The position numbers were made by a program, and so were the translations under genes. From contig FQWG01000002.1 of the NCBI GenBank assembly GCA_900129595.1, forward strand, positions 310,001 through 374,000: a stretch of DNA of 64,000 nt, in the 5' to 3' direction. The notes beneath the pieces were generated by a model. It worked only from the letters and a program-made list of their open reading frames with translations, was not told the origin of the DNA and did not search any database. How positions within the stretch are numbered: the stretch's first letter is position 1; the number at the start of each line of letters is the position of its first letter. Shown in pieces: positions 9,070 through 17,838 of the stretch. Source of the DNA: Flavobacterium frigidimaris (lineage in GTDB: Bacteria; Bacteroidota; Bacteroidia; Flavobacteriales; Flavobacteriaceae).

Positions 9070-10179
9070 ATGTTTACAGCAACTGATTTTATTCCTAAAA
9101 AATATACTTCGACGATCGAAAACGGAAATTTTGAATGGAGTGCTCCCAGCAATATTGCATTAGTAAAATATTGGGGTAAAAAAGAGAATCAAATTCCAGC
9201 AAATCCATCGGTAAGTTTTACGCTTAATAATTGCAAGACGATTACTAAATTGGGATTTGAGAAAAAACGTATTTCAACTTCGCTCAATGTGACAAGTGAT
9301 GACTTTTCATTTGATTTGCTTTTTGAAGAAAAACCAAAAGAAGATTTCAAACCAAAAATTCAGAAATTTTTAGAACGCATAGAAATCTATTTGCCTTTTT
9401 TGAAAGAGTATCATTTTACAATTGACACACAAAATACTTTCCCTCATAGTTCGGGAATAGCTTCTTCGGCATCTGGAATGGCAGCTTTGGCGATGAATTT
9501 TATGAGCTTAGAAAAAGCTTTGAATCCTGAAATGACAGAGGAATACTTCTACCAAAAAGCTTCATTTTTAGCTCGTTTAGGTTCCGGAAGTGCTTGCAGA
9601 AGCATCAAAGGAAATGTTGTTGCATGGGGAAATCAGGCGAATATTGAAGGAAGTTCAGATTTATACGGCGTTGAATTTCCGTATACCATTCATGAGAATT
9701 TCAAGAATTACCAGGATACTATTTTATTGGTTGACAAAGGCGAAAAGCAAGTTTCGAGTACTGTAGGACATGATTTAATGCACAATCATCCTTATGCCGA
9801 AAGACGTTTTGCACAGGCACATGAAAATCTGGATCAATTGATTGCCATTTTTGAAAGTGGAAATTTAGATGAATTTATCAAAGTAGTCGAAAGCGAAGCC
9901 TTGACTTTACACGCCATGATGATGACATCGATGCCGTATTTTATTTTAATGAAACCAAATACATTACAGATTATAAATGCGATTTGGAAATTCAGAAATG
10001 AAACCCAGATTCCGGTTTGTTTTACGCTTGATGCCGGTGCAAATGTACATGTCCTTTATCCCGAAAACGTTAGCGGGAAAGTATTACAATTTATTAAGGA
10101 CGAATTAGTTGTATTTTGTCAGAATCGTCAGTACATTTGCGACCAAATTGGAGACGGAGCTTTATTAATTGATAATTAA
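9070..10179 (+). CDS. mvaD: Diphosphomevalonate decarboxylase
   Basis: 369-aa GHMP-superfamily enzyme that converts mevalonate diphosphate to isopentenyl diphosphate with ATP. Diagnostic motifs are SNIALVKYWGKK (about 27-38), the phosphate-binding loop PHSSGIASSASG (125-136), SGSACRSIKG, and a C-terminal TLDAGANVHVLYPE block. The length is typical. The stop codon overlaps the left arm of an inverted repeat that brackets the next small gene, so the last codons are part of that repeat. A mevalonate kinase gene follows, consistent with a mevalonate pathway for isoprenoids. No phosphomevalonate kinase gene is visible nearby. Confidence 0.96.
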   Translation: MFTATDFIPKKYTSTIENGNFEWSAPSNIALVKYWGKKENQIPANPSVSFTLNNCKTITKLGFEKKRISTSLNVTSDDFSFDLLFEEKPKEDFKPKIQKFLERIEIYLPFLKEYHFTIDTQNTFPHSSGIASSASGMAALAMNFMSLEKALNPEMTEEYFYQKASFLARLGSGSACRSIKGNVVAWGNQANIEGSSDLYGVEFPYTIHENFKNYQDTILLVDKGEKQVSSTVGHDLMHNHPYAERRFAQAHENLDQLIAIFESGNLDEFIKVVESEALTLHAMMMTSMPYFILMKPNTLQIINAIWKFRNETQIPVCFTLDAGANVHVLYPENVSGKVLQFIKDELVVFCQNRQYICDQIGDGALLIDN

Positions 10180-10576
10180 CAATTGTCAATTAATAATTAG
10201 TAACTTTATGGAAAAGAAAAACGTTATAAAAGATAAGTCCTTTGTTTTTGCAATTGACATTGTAAACCTTTACAAAGCTCTAAGTGAGAAAAAAGAATTT
10301 GTTTTATCCAGACAAGTTTTGCGTTCAGGAACATCGATCGGAGCAAATGTAAGAGAATCTGAACATGCTCAAAGTAAAGCAGATTTTATTCATAAGTTAT
10401 CTATTTCATTAAAAGAAGCAAACGAAACAGAATATTGGTTAGATTTGCTGTATGAAACAAAATATCTTTCTGATATCGAATTTCAAAATATTAAACCTAA
10501 AATCATTGAGTTATTAAGATTACTAACGAGTATCATAAAAACTTCTAAAAACATATAATTATCAATTGTTAATTAT
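10172..10576. repeat. Inverted repeat bracketing a four-helix-bundle gene
   Basis: ATAATTAACAATTG (10172-10185) is the exact reverse complement of CAATTGTTAATTAT (10563-10576). The arms enclose the four-helix-bundle gene and separate it from mvaD (whose stop codon lies in the left arm) and from the mevalonate kinase gene. This is the layout of an inserted cassette. Confidence 0.75.
10208..10558 (+). CDS. Four-helix bundle protein (23S rRNA intervening-sequence protein family)
   Basis: 116-aa all-helical protein of the TIGR02436 / 23S-rRNA-IVS family. Visible family signatures are LSRQVLRSGTSIGANVRESEHAQSK and an acidic LKEANETEYWLDLL block. Related genes occur inside intervening sequences of 23S rRNA in other bacteria, but the biochemical function is unclear. 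ATG 10208 is preferred over in-frame ATG 10169, which lies inside mvaD and in the inverted repeat. The gene splits a mevalonate operon and is flanked by a 14-bp perfect inverted repeat. A second family member sits at 18468-18839. Confidence 0.88.
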   Translation: MEKKNVIKDKSFVFAIDIVNLYKALSEKKEFVLSRQVLRSGTSIGANVRESEHAQSKADFIHKLSISLKEANETEYWLDLLYETKYLSDIEFQNIKPKIIELLRLLTSIIKTSKNI

Positions 10577-10588
10577 TCATTTTCAATT

Positions 10589-11527
10589 ATGAAAGGACCA
10601 TTATTTTACTCAAAAATATTACTCTTTGGAGAATACGGAATCATCCGCGACTCTAAAGGGCTTTCTATTCCTTATAATTTTTACAATGGTGCATTGAAGA
10701 AAATCGAAGATCCTTCGGCAGAAGCAATCGCATCCAACGCAAGTTTACAACGTTACACTACCTATTTAGAAGCTTTACAAAATGAGCAACCTGATTTGGT
10801 AACTTTCGATTTGTTAACTTTAAAAAATGATGTCGAAACCGGAATGTATTTTGACTCAAGTATTCCACAAGGATACGGAGTTGGCAGCAGCGGCGCTCTT
10901 GTTGCGGCTATTTACGATAAATATGCTACAAACAAAATAACGGTTTTAGAGAATTTAACCCGTGAGAAACTGTTACAGCTAAAAAATATATTCGCTCAAA
11001 TGGAGAGTTTTTTCCACGGAAAAAGTTCTGGTTTAGATCCTTTAAACAGTTATTTAAGCATTCCGATTTTAATTAATTCAAAAGATAATATTGAAGCTAC
11101 CGGTATTCCTACTCAAAGTTTTGACGGAAAAGGTGCTGTCTTTTTATTAGATTCAGGAATCGTAGGCGAAACAGCGCCAATGGTAAACATTTTTATGGAA
11201 AACCTAAAAGACAAAGGTTTCCGTACGATGCTTAAAAACCAATTCGTAAAATATACTGATGCCTGCGTCGAAAACTTTTTACATGGCGACATGAAATCGT
11301 TGTTTACCAATACTAAAAAGCTGTCAAAAGTCGTTTTAAACAACTTTAAACCAATGATTCCGGAACAATTTCACGGAATCTGGCAAAACGGAATCGATAC
11401 CAATGATTATTATTTAAAACTTTGTGGTTCCGGCGGAGGTGGTTATATTCTTGGTTTTACTGAAGATTTAGAGCGTGCTAAAGTATCTTTAAAAGATTAC
11501 AAATTAGAAGTTGTTTACCAATTCTAA
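10589..11527 (+). CDS. Mevalonate kinase (GHMP kinase)
   Basis: 312-aa GHMP kinase. An N-terminal ILLFGEYGII substrate-binding segment is followed by the ATP loop GYGVGSSGAL (95-104), FHGKSSGLDPLNSYL with the conserved DPL, and a C-terminal LCGSGGGGYILGF motif 3. Position directly after mvaD, interrupted only by a four-helix-bundle cassette, supports ATP-dependent phosphorylation of mevalonate. Another GHMP kinase of isoprenoid synthesis (for example phosphomevalonate kinase) cannot be fully excluded. No signal peptide; cytosolic. Confidence 0.85.
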   Translation: MKGPLFYSKILLFGEYGIIRDSKGLSIPYNFYNGALKKIEDPSAEAIASNASLQRYTTYLEALQNEQPDLVTFDLLTLKNDVETGMYFDSSIPQGYGVGSSGALVAAIYDKYATNKITVLENLTREKLLQLKNIFAQMESFFHGKSSGLDPLNSYLSIPILINSKDNIEATGIPTQSFDGKGAVFLLDSGIVGETAPMVNIFMENLKDKGFRTMLKNQFVKYTDACVENFLHGDMKSLFTNTKKLSKVVLNNFKPMIPEQFHGIWQNGIDTNDYYLKLCGSGGGGYILGFTEDLERAKVSLKDYKLEVVYQF

Positions 11528-11601
11528 ATTTAAACTTCTTTAAAAATCCAAGCCTATTGAATATGCTTTCCTAGAAATCATCACCCTAAAAGTTATTTAA
11601 T

Positions 11602-12192
11602 ATGAAAAGTATTTTAAAGATTATCAAAGCAACTTTTTTAGGCGGAATTCTGTTTTTAGCACCCTTGGTTTTATTGTTAGTAATTCTTGAAAAAGGATAC
11701 CATATCATCCAAAAAATCACACTTCCGATTATCAGTCATTTCCCGAAAGTGAAAATTTTAGGACTGGCAATTGAGGAAATAATTGCCATCATAATTATAT
11801 TCATCATTTGTATTAGTGCAGGCTTAGTAGCCAGGACCACCTATGCAAAGAGATTGATTCAAAGACTTGAAAATGGAATTTTGAGTTTCATTCCCGGATA
11901 TTCGTTCATAAAAAAAACAAACGAAAATATTATGGGTTTTGAATCAAACGAAAACCTAAAAGGTGTTTTAGTGCCCACAGATGCAGGATTACAATTTGCT
12001 TTTTTGATAGAAGAAATAAACGACAACAATTTTTCAGTGTTTGTTCCCGCTGCACCAAATCCCTGGAGCGGCTCAATTTGCTTTGTAGAAAAAAAAGACA
12101 TCAAAGAAGTTGGAATTTCTCAAAAAGAAGCCTTAGCTTGCATTCGAAAATTAGGTTTTGGTTCTGCTGCCTTATTAAAAGACAAACTTTAG
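11602..12192 (+). CDS. DUF502 family membrane protein
   Basis: 196 aa with two transmembrane helices (about 9-30 and 54-75), then a soluble domain containing FIPGYSFIKKTNENIMGF, VLVPTDAGLQFAFLIEE and FVPAAPNPWSGSICFV, which match DUF502. Family function is unknown; homologues are inner-membrane proteins. It lies between mevalonate kinase and a UbiA prenyltransferase on the same strand, so a role linked to lipid or envelope metabolism is possible but only inferred from context. Confidence 0.85.
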   Translation: MKSILKIIKATFLGGILFLAPLVLLLVILEKGYHIIQKITLPIISHFPKVKILGLAIEEIIAIIIIFIICISAGLVARTTYAKRLIQRLENGILSFIPGYSFIKKTNENIMGFESNENLKGVLVPTDAGLQFAFLIEEINDNNFSVFVPAAPNPWSGSICFVEKKDIKEVGISQKEALACIRKLGFGSAALLKDKL

Positions 12193-12257
12193 TATTTGCA
12201 GCCCAATTCAGTTTTTAAACAAACCCTTAAATTAAAATCCCAAACGAACTTTAAAAA

Positions 12258-13214
12258 ATGTTAAGCAGACAGCACAAACTTTTAGTCATGAAAATTGTTA
12301 GTTTGTTCTCAGTAGTGAGGGGCTATAACATTCCGATTATTGTTTTAGCACAATATCTATCTTCGATTTTTATATTGGCTCCCGAAAAAAGAGCGCTTGA
12401 CATTTTACTTGATTTCAACTTATTTCTAATCGTTTTTGCTTCTGCAATTACCATTGCCTCAGGATACATTATCAATAATTTTTACGACAGTCAGAAGGAT
12501 TTAATTAACAGGCCCAACAAATCAATGCTGGACAGGCTGGTAAGTCAAAAAACGAAACTTTCAGTTTATTTTACACTTAATTTCATTGCTGCTTTAATGG
12601 CTTTAATTGTTTCCTGGCGTGCTTTTTTATTCTTTTCGGCCTATATATTCCTGATTTGGTTTTATTCACACAAAATAAAAAAATACCCTATTGTCGGAAA
12701 TCTTACCGCTGCTTTCCTGGCCGTTTTACCATTTTTTGCCATTTTACTGTATTTCTACAATAAGATTTCATTTGAAGAAATTGAAGATCATATGGGGCAT
12801 TTTATGGTGATTTCAGCACATGCCGTTTTCCTGTTTTTACTATTGCTGATTCGGGAAATGATCAAGGATTTAGAGAACCTAAAAGGCGATTTAGCAAATA
12901 ATTACAGAACAATTCCGATAATTTATAACGAAACGGTTTCCAAACAAACCATCACTATTTTAACGATATTAACGGTGGTTCCCGTTTATTTCTTAATCAA
13001 CATTTATGACGTAGGTTATATGGACATCTACTTTTATATCTGTTTTGCTGTTTTATTGTTTTTTCTGCTTTATTTATGGAAATCGAACTCTAAAGAACAA
13101 TATTTATTACTTCATAATGTACTTAAATTTTTGATTGTTTCAGGTGTTTGCTGTATTGTTCTGATCAATCCGAGTATTTTGTGGCACGGAAAAAATTTAC
13201 TTCTAAAGATTTAG
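12258..13214 (+). CDS. UbiA-family prenyltransferase (geranylgeranylglycerol-phosphate geranylgeranyltransferase-like)
   Basis: 318-aa polytopic membrane protein with about eight to nine hydrophobic helices. The first Asp-rich prenyl-diphosphate site is NNFYDSQKD (73-81; D77 and D81) and the second is DLENLKGD (204-211). Flavobacterial homologues are commonly named geranylgeranylglycerol-phosphate geranylgeranyltransferase, but the acceptor cannot be proved from sequence; ubiquinone/menaquinone- or haem-type acceptors are alternatives. Position after two mevalonate-pathway genes fits use of an isoprenoid diphosphate donor. An alternative ATG at 12288 exists; the longer start is kept because both are plausible. 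Confidence 0.8.
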   Translation: MLSRQHKLLVMKIVSLFSVVRGYNIPIIVLAQYLSSIFILAPEKRALDILLDFNLFLIVFASAITIASGYIINNFYDSQKDLINRPNKSMLDRLVSQKTKLSVYFTLNFIAALMALIVSWRAFLFFSAYIFLIWFYSHKIKKYPIVGNLTAAFLAVLPFFAILLYFYNKISFEEIEDHMGHFMVISAHAVFLFLLLLIREMIKDLENLKGDLANNYRTIPIIYNETVSKQTITILTILTVVPVYFLINIYDVGYMDIYFYICFAVLLFFLLYLWKSNSKEQYLLLHNVLKFLIVSGVCCIVLINPSILWHGKNLLLKI

Positions 13215-13451
13215 AAAGGACTCACAGATGACGTGTGTTTAAGCAGGTCTTCGATTTTTTTTGTTTTAATCTTTTGTAAATCTCTGTGTTAACTTTGCAA
13301 ACCTTTGTAAAACAACCTCTTCTCAACGTATTTAAAAAAAGCCAATTGAAACGCTCCTGCAACTCCAAAAAACAATAGCTATTAATCTAAGAACAATGAA
13401 CTTATGATTATTTAGCAAGAATAAACTATCTTTGCACAAATTACAGAATTT
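13215..13451. repeat. Intergenic region with 'tttgcaaacc' repeat and a -7 element
   Basis: Holds a degenerate copy of the 'tctgtg...ctttgcaaacctttgtaaaac' repeat (about 13265-13312). Near the next gene, TATCTTTG at 13427-13434 lies 17 bp before the pseudouridine synthase ATG and matches the flavobacterial -7 consensus. No gene seen. Confidence 0.5.
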
Positions 13452-14360
13452 ATGAACAATAAGGAAGGCAACAATAAAGGCGGCGGTTCTAGATCAAATA
13501 GCTCTAGACCAAACTCTAACAAGCCAAAACCTGCCATGCAAAAGCGTGCTCAAGGGCCGAAAAAAGTGAAACCTGCTGTTAAGGCTGCGGAAGAAGAAGC
13601 GGCACAAAAACTAAAAAAACAGAATCAGGCTCCAAAAAGACAAAAAGCTGCAGACGAAATTCGTTTGAACAAATACATCTCTAATTCTGGTGTTTGTTCG
13701 CGTCGTGATGCTGATATATACATTCAGTCCGGAAACGTTAAAGTAAATGGCGTACCGGTTACCGAAATGGGTTATTTAGTAAAATTGAATGATGTTATTA
13801 ATTTTGACGGTGCTATTTTGACTCCTGAAAAGAAAGAATACATCTTATTGAACAAACCTAAAAACTTTACAACCGCACTTGACGAAGGTCAGGAATACCG
13901 TAACGTTCTGGAACTTGTTCGTGGTTCTACAACGGCTAAAATTGCTCCGATTGGAAGAATGGACAAAAACACGACTGGTTTGTTGTTGTTTACTAATGAT
14001 ACGGATATGATTCGTAAATTTACTTTACCGAGTCAGAAATCATCTAAAATCTATCAGGTTTCTTTAGATAAAAACCTGAAATTTGAGGATTTAGAAAAAA
14101 TAAGCAAAGGTTTAGTTCTTGACGGACACCGCGTGTTTGTTGAAGAAGTAAGTTATATTGAGAAAGAAGCAAAAAGCGAAGTAGGCCTTAAATTACGTTC
14201 ATCCAATGTAAAAGTGGTTCGCGCAATTTTCGAACACTTTGATTATGATGTTTTACGTATTGACCGTGTGTCGTTTGCTGGTTTGACCAAAAAGAATTTA
14301 CCTCGAGGTAACTGGCGTTTTTTGACAGATCAGGAAGTTATCAATTTGAAAAACGTTTAA
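13452..14360 (+). CDS. rRNA pseudouridine synthase (RsuA/RluB family)
   Basis: 302 aa. A basic low-complexity N-terminus (about 1-70, rich in Asn, Ser, Lys and Ala) precedes an S4 RNA-binding domain (about 73-130, IRLNKYISNSGVCSRRDAD) and the pseudouridine synthase domain. The catalytic motif GRMDKNTTGLLL carries D171. C-terminal FAGLTKKNLPRGNWR is typical of RluB/RluE/RsuA enzymes, which modify a single rRNA uridine. Which rRNA position is targeted is not decidable. The charged N-terminal extension is common in Flavobacteriaceae homologues. Confidence 0.93.
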   Translation: MNNKEGNNKGGGSRSNSSRPNSNKPKPAMQKRAQGPKKVKPAVKAAEEEAAQKLKKQNQAPKRQKAADEIRLNKYISNSGVCSRRDADIYIQSGNVKVNGVPVTEMGYLVKLNDVINFDGAILTPEKKEYILLNKPKNFTTALDEGQEYRNVLELVRGSTTAKIAPIGRMDKNTTGLLLFTNDTDMIRKFTLPSQKSSKIYQVSLDKNLKFEDLEKISKGLVLDGHRVFVEEVSYIEKEAKSEVGLKLRSSNVKVVRAIFEHFDYDVLRIDRVSFAGLTKKNLPRGNWRFLTDQEVINLKNV

Positions 14361-14388
14361 GAAACACTTCAAAATTGATTTGAGATAT

Positions 14389-14423
14389 AAATCCTGTTTT
14401 ACTTTTGTAAGACGGGATTTTTT
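14389..14423 (+). terminator. Intrinsic terminator after pseudouridine synthase
   Basis: AAATCCTGTTTTAC pairs with GTAAGACGGGATTT across a TTTT loop and is followed by a T run. It serves the plus-strand gene ending at 14360 and may also act for the convergent gene. Confidence 0.8.
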
Positions 14424-14435
14424 ATTTTTTAGAAG

Positions 14436-15032
14436 TTAAAAAAAGTTATGACCGAAAAGCGTAAAAATAGATCTTCCGATGGATTGATTTTTTTCTTCGA
14501 CTGATTCGTAACAGGAGAATCCAAGGATAATTTTGATTCCGGGCGGAATACTATTTAAAATATCTCTTTTTTGATCGTCGAGAAGTAATTTGAGACTGTC
14601 TAACAATTGAAGATTATTTTTAAGATAAGAAGCAACTAATAAAGCTGAAAAATTAAGAATCTCTCTTGCTGTCTCACTTTTGATTCCGACTTCATTAGAG
14701 ATCATTTCGGAAATCCTTCCTTTTTTATTGCTAAAAATTTCTTTCAGTAAAGCGTTTCCTTCGATACGATAACAATCATCTACTGATAAAATCCTTCCGG
14801 ATGTAAAATCGACTTCCTGATAAAACGTTGAATCGTCCTGTATTTGCGAAACGACTTCTTTGCAAAAACCCGATTCCTCTATCCTATTGTACAAACCCAT
14901 TAAAACTGTACCTATCGAAACATCAATTCCCTTGATTAAAAGTGCATCATTTTCAAAATAAAACTTGTTCAATTTTGAAACAACATTAGAAGAAATAAAA
15001 CGTCTAAGTTCAATTTGTAGGTTTGGGGTCAT
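14436..15032 (-). CDS. DUF937-like protein
   Basis: 198-aa soluble protein with no signal peptide or membrane helix. The helical pattern KGIDVSIGTVLMGLYNRIEE, then FSNKKGRISEMISNEVGIKSETAREILNFSALLVASYLKNN, resembles DUF937, a helical family of unknown function that often contains two related halves. The C-terminal 30 residues look different and may be a short tail. Convergent with the pseudouridine synthase gene. Assignment to DUF937 is by eye. Confidence 0.65.
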   Translation of the reverse strand: MTPNLQIELRRFISSNVVSKLNKFYFENDALLIKGIDVSIGTVLMGLYNRIEESGFCKEVVSQIQDDSTFYQEVDFTSGRILSVDDCYRIEGNALLKEIFSNKKGRISEMISNEVGIKSETAREILNFSALLVASYLKNNLQLLDSLKLLLDDQKRDILNSIPPGIKIILGFSCYESVEEKNQSIGRSIFTLFGHNFF

Positions 15033-15295
15033 ACTTAAATTGTTTAAAAAATTATTTAAATCTATTCAAGATAACCGATAAAGTGAGGCTTTTTATCGTT
15101 TATCAGGATAAAAATATAAAATATTTTAACATTTCCAAAAAATAAGTTAAAAAGTCAATCCCCCAGCAAGCGTTTATTTAACAAAAAAAACGCCCTTCGC
15201 CAATAAACATAACCCTTTCGTTATCAAACCAAAGTGAAAAAAAAATTTGTAAAAAAATAAAAAAATAGGAAAAAAGCTAAATGCGCATTACATAA

Positions 15296-15796
15296 TTAAA
15301 ACAATAATCTTCGATATTCCCATGTGGTGTGCAAAAATATACCTAGAAAAATAATACAAAACATAAAATTGATAAAACTAGAAGCAAGAAAACCAAGTAA
15401 TGATCCCGTTGCTGCTTTTAGCGCACGCTGATGATTTTTAGAATCATAAATCAATTCTCCAACAAAAGCACCAACAAACGGACCAATAATGACACCAAAA
15501 GGTATCGGGGCAAGAATCCCAACGATGAGACCGATATTTGTTCCCCAGATTCCGTATGAACTCCCTCCAAATTTCCTGGTTCCTTTTGCCGGAATTACAT
15601 AATCCAGAACCGTAATAACGATAGTGATCAAAAGTGTAATACCTAAAACCCAATAATTATTTTCGACCGCCTTTGTCATATACAGCAATAATAAACCTAC
15701 CCAACAACTCGACAACCCCGGAAGAACAGGCAGAAAACTACCAAAAACACCTACAATCATACATATAAAACCGAGTAACAACAATAGTAAATCCAT
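15296..15796 (-). CDS. DUF456 family membrane protein
   Basis: 166-aa membrane protein with four to five hydrophobic helices. Gly/Pro-rich signatures GSFLPVLPGLSS (about 20-31) and GPFVGAFVGELI (about 100-111) are typical of DUF456, a small family of unknown function. The start at 15796 (MDLLLLLLGF) was preferred to an in-frame start 22 codons upstream, which would place a charged extension before the first helix and overlap the divergent gene. Between the divergent starts, TAATTTTG at 15808-15815 could serve the plus-strand gene. Confidence 0.85.
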   Translation of the reverse strand: MDLLLLLLGFICMIVGVFGSFLPVLPGLSSCWVGLLLLYMTKAVENNYWVLGITLLITIVITVLDYVIPAKGTRKFGGSSYGIWGTNIGLIVGILAPIPFGVIIGPFVGAFVGELIYDSKNHQRALKAATGSLLGFLASSFINFMFCIIFLGIFLHTTWEYRRLLF

Positions 15797-15844
15797 ATAT
15801 TTTTTTGTAATTTTGTCCCTAAAGATCCTTATTAAAACAAGCCA

Positions 15845-16228
15845 ATGCGTAAACTTTTGCAAATAGCATTATTTACCATATTGATTATTTTGATCAATAC
15901 TACTACATATGCGCAAAACAAAAAGCTTTCTGTCGAAGATCAATTAATTCAGGATAGTATTTATAAAAGTAATAAGAAAAAAGTTTTAAATTTTTCTATG
16001 AAAGATTTTGATGCACTTTTCTTTGAATACTTTAATCGTAAAAATGATCCAAGTGTTGTTTTAACGAAAAAAGATTTCTACAATTATACCGTTCAAATTG
16101 CGGCTTTCTCAGATCGTTTGTCATCGTTATATCCTGATCAAAAAGAAGTTGCGGCGCAGAACAAAGAACAATGGCTTTCAGAAAGCTACGAAGATTATCT
16201 GCAATACAAAGCTTCTCAAAAAAAATAA
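15845..16228 (+). CDS. Small secreted hypothetical protein
   Basis: 127 aa with a signal peptide (residues 1-23, ending TTYAQ). The mature part is charged and helical, with no Cys and no known domain (KDFDALFFEYFNRKNDPSVVLTK, ending QYKASQKK). It is followed after about 47 bp by a lipoprotein gene on the same strand, so the two may form an envelope-related pair. Function unknown. Confidence 0.7.
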   Translation: MRKLLQIALFTILIILINTTTYAQNKKLSVEDQLIQDSIYKSNKKKVLNFSMKDFDALFFEYFNRKNDPSVVLTKKDFYNYTVQIAAFSDRLSSLYPDQKEVAAQNKEQWLSESYEDYLQYKASQKK

Positions 16229-16275
16229 TCGTATTTTTATACCCTAATTAGTTCATTCAATTCAACATCAAAATC

Positions 16276-16761
16276 TTGAAGCAGTTTTTCCTTTTTTTAG
16301 TTATTCTATCTTTCAATTCTTGTCAATATTTTGAGAAGCAGGTTCCGTCTGAAAAAGAGTTACTTCAAAAAGAATTAAAATCAATCAACTGGAAAGAAGT
16401 TGACGAATATCCATCCGTTGCCAATTGCGATAAAATCGCTGATAAAAAACAACGTCAACAATGTTTTTTCCAGGTTATGGCGCAACTCATTCAGCAAAAA
16501 CTAGACATTGATACGCTCTCCATCATGTATCCTGAACTTGACACGATAGAAGTAAAAGTGACCGTTTTTCCAAACTCAACCATGAAATTCGAGCCACAAT
16601 TTCCTAAGGATTCCGTTGCTTATGACACTATCAAAATCGATAGCATTTTGCACGCCCGCCTGATCGATTTCCCTAAAATAAATCCGGCACTAAAACGCGG
16701 ACTTCCTGTAAAAACCCAATTTATTTTGCCCGTTATTCTTAAAGCTAAAAACGAGAAATAA
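16276..16761 (+). CDS. Putative lipoprotein, TTG start
   Basis: 161 aa starting with TTG at 16276; no in-frame ATG is found nearby, and the resulting N-terminus is a proper lipoprotein signal (MKQFFLFLVILSFNSC, lipidated C16). The mature part has KIADKKQRQQCFFQ and a beta-rich C-terminal half (KVTVFPNSTMKFEPQFP ... TQFILPVILKAK) that vaguely resembles a TonB C-terminal fold, though no family assignment is claimed. Likely anchored to an envelope membrane facing the periplasm. Confidence 0.65.
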   Translation: MKQFFLFLVILSFNSCQYFEKQVPSEKELLQKELKSINWKEVDEYPSVANCDKIADKKQRQQCFFQVMAQLIQQKLDIDTLSIMYPELDTIEVKVTVFPNSTMKFEPQFPKDSVAYDTIKIDSILHARLIDFPKINPALKRGLPVKTQFILPVILKAKNEK

Positions 16762-16771
16762 GTACGATTGC

Positions 16772-17695
16772 CTACACAGCTTTGGTTTTAAAATTCAGCA
16801 CGTAATAGGAACCAATAAGCACAGGTAAAACGACATTTAAAAACCACATCAGAGTACTTATAAAAACGACAATCCATTCGTTTACGCCTAATATTCCGAA
16901 GAAATATATGGCAACACTTCCTTTTACCGCAAAATCCAAAAACTGAAAAGTGGGCAATGACGAAGCTAAAAAGTAAACCACAGCAATTGTAGCAATCAGT
17001 GTAAAATAAGGCAAATCGACATCAAAAGCCAAAAACAAAAAGTAATATTGATGGGAGAAAACCAAATAACGCAAAACGCCTAAAAAAATATTTTTACGAT
17101 GAATTGGTTTTGGAATTTCATTGATTTTATGCATTAATTTCTCAATCGAATATCCTTTGATTTTTATTTTTTTAAAGAGCAAAGAAAATAGAATAAAGAA
17201 AAAAGATATTGCGATTATTCCTAAAACCCATTTCCAATATCCAAGAAATAACAAACCAATTGTTCCAAAAATCACCGTTAAGATCATCTGAATCCCATTG
17301 CAAATCAAATTCAGGAAAATGACTTTTTTGGCTTCAGATTTCGGATAATACAATGCTTTTCCTGCGTACTCTCCTACTCCGTTTGGTGTAAAAATTCCTG
17401 CTGTAAGTGCTGCCAAGACTTGTTTTGTCGCTTCTCCTAATGAAATCTCCTCGATAATCTTAGCCAGATTCTGCCATTTCAAAATCTCAAAATAACGATT
17501 CAAAACACTCAACAGCAAAATAAATGCAATTCCTAAAACCGATTGATTTTTACGAAACAGCGTAATAAACTTTTGCCAGTCGAGTTTGTCATTGTTCGCC
17601 AACTGATTATAAATAAAGTAAAATGCGCCACCTACAATCAAAAGTTTGACCAGAAGAACAAGGAATTGCTTAGCTTTGTGAGGAATTGAAATCAT
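16772..17695 (-). CDS. Lysylphosphatidylglycerol synthase TM-region/UPF0104-type flippase-like protein
   Basis: 307-aa polytopic membrane protein with about eight helices. Motifs ILLLSVLNRYFEILKWQNL and LTAGIFTPNGVGEYAGKAL fit the LPG_synthase_TM (UPF0104) family, the membrane half of MprF, which flips or moves lipids. The soluble aminoacyl-transferase half of MprF is absent, as is usual for stand-alone members. The stop codon lies 10 bp from that of the convergent lipoprotein gene. Substrate unknown. Confidence 0.82.
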   Translation of the reverse strand: MISIPHKAKQFLVLLVKLLIVGGAFYFIYNQLANNDKLDWQKFITLFRKNQSVLGIAFILLLSVLNRYFEILKWQNLAKIIEEISLGEATKQVLAALTAGIFTPNGVGEYAGKALYYPKSEAKKVIFLNLICNGIQMILTVIFGTIGLLFLGYWKWVLGIIAISFFFILFSLLFKKIKIKGYSIEKLMHKINEIPKPIHRKNIFLGVLRYLVFSHQYYFLFLAFDVDLPYFTLIATIAVVYFLASSLPTFQFLDFAVKGSVAIYFFGILGVNEWIVVFISTLMWFLNVVLPVLIGSYYVLNFKTKAV

Positions 17696-17717
17696 GCCGC
17701 AAAGTAAAGGAAACTAT

Positions 17718-17826
17718 TGCGAAAAAGCTATTTCACAAAGATTCACAAAACGGCCTCAAAGTCACACAGAGAGATTAAAAACAAACTTTGTGAATCTCTG
17801 TGCCAACTCAGTGCAATTTTGTGCAA
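17718..17826. repeat. Intergenic inverted repeat upstream of ruvC
   Basis: 'tttcacaaagattcacaaaac...cacagagagatt' and 'aactttgtgaatctctgtgccaa...' form a long imperfect hairpin. It belongs to the same kind of dispersed palindromes found elsewhere in the window. No gene. Confidence 0.5.
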
Positions 17827-17838
17827 CCAAAATAAAAA

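Noticed and set aside
10172..10576. Four-helix-bundle gene as part of a true 23S rRNA intervening sequence
   Set aside because: No rRNA sequence surrounds it; it lies between two protein-coding genes, so only the protein family is shared.
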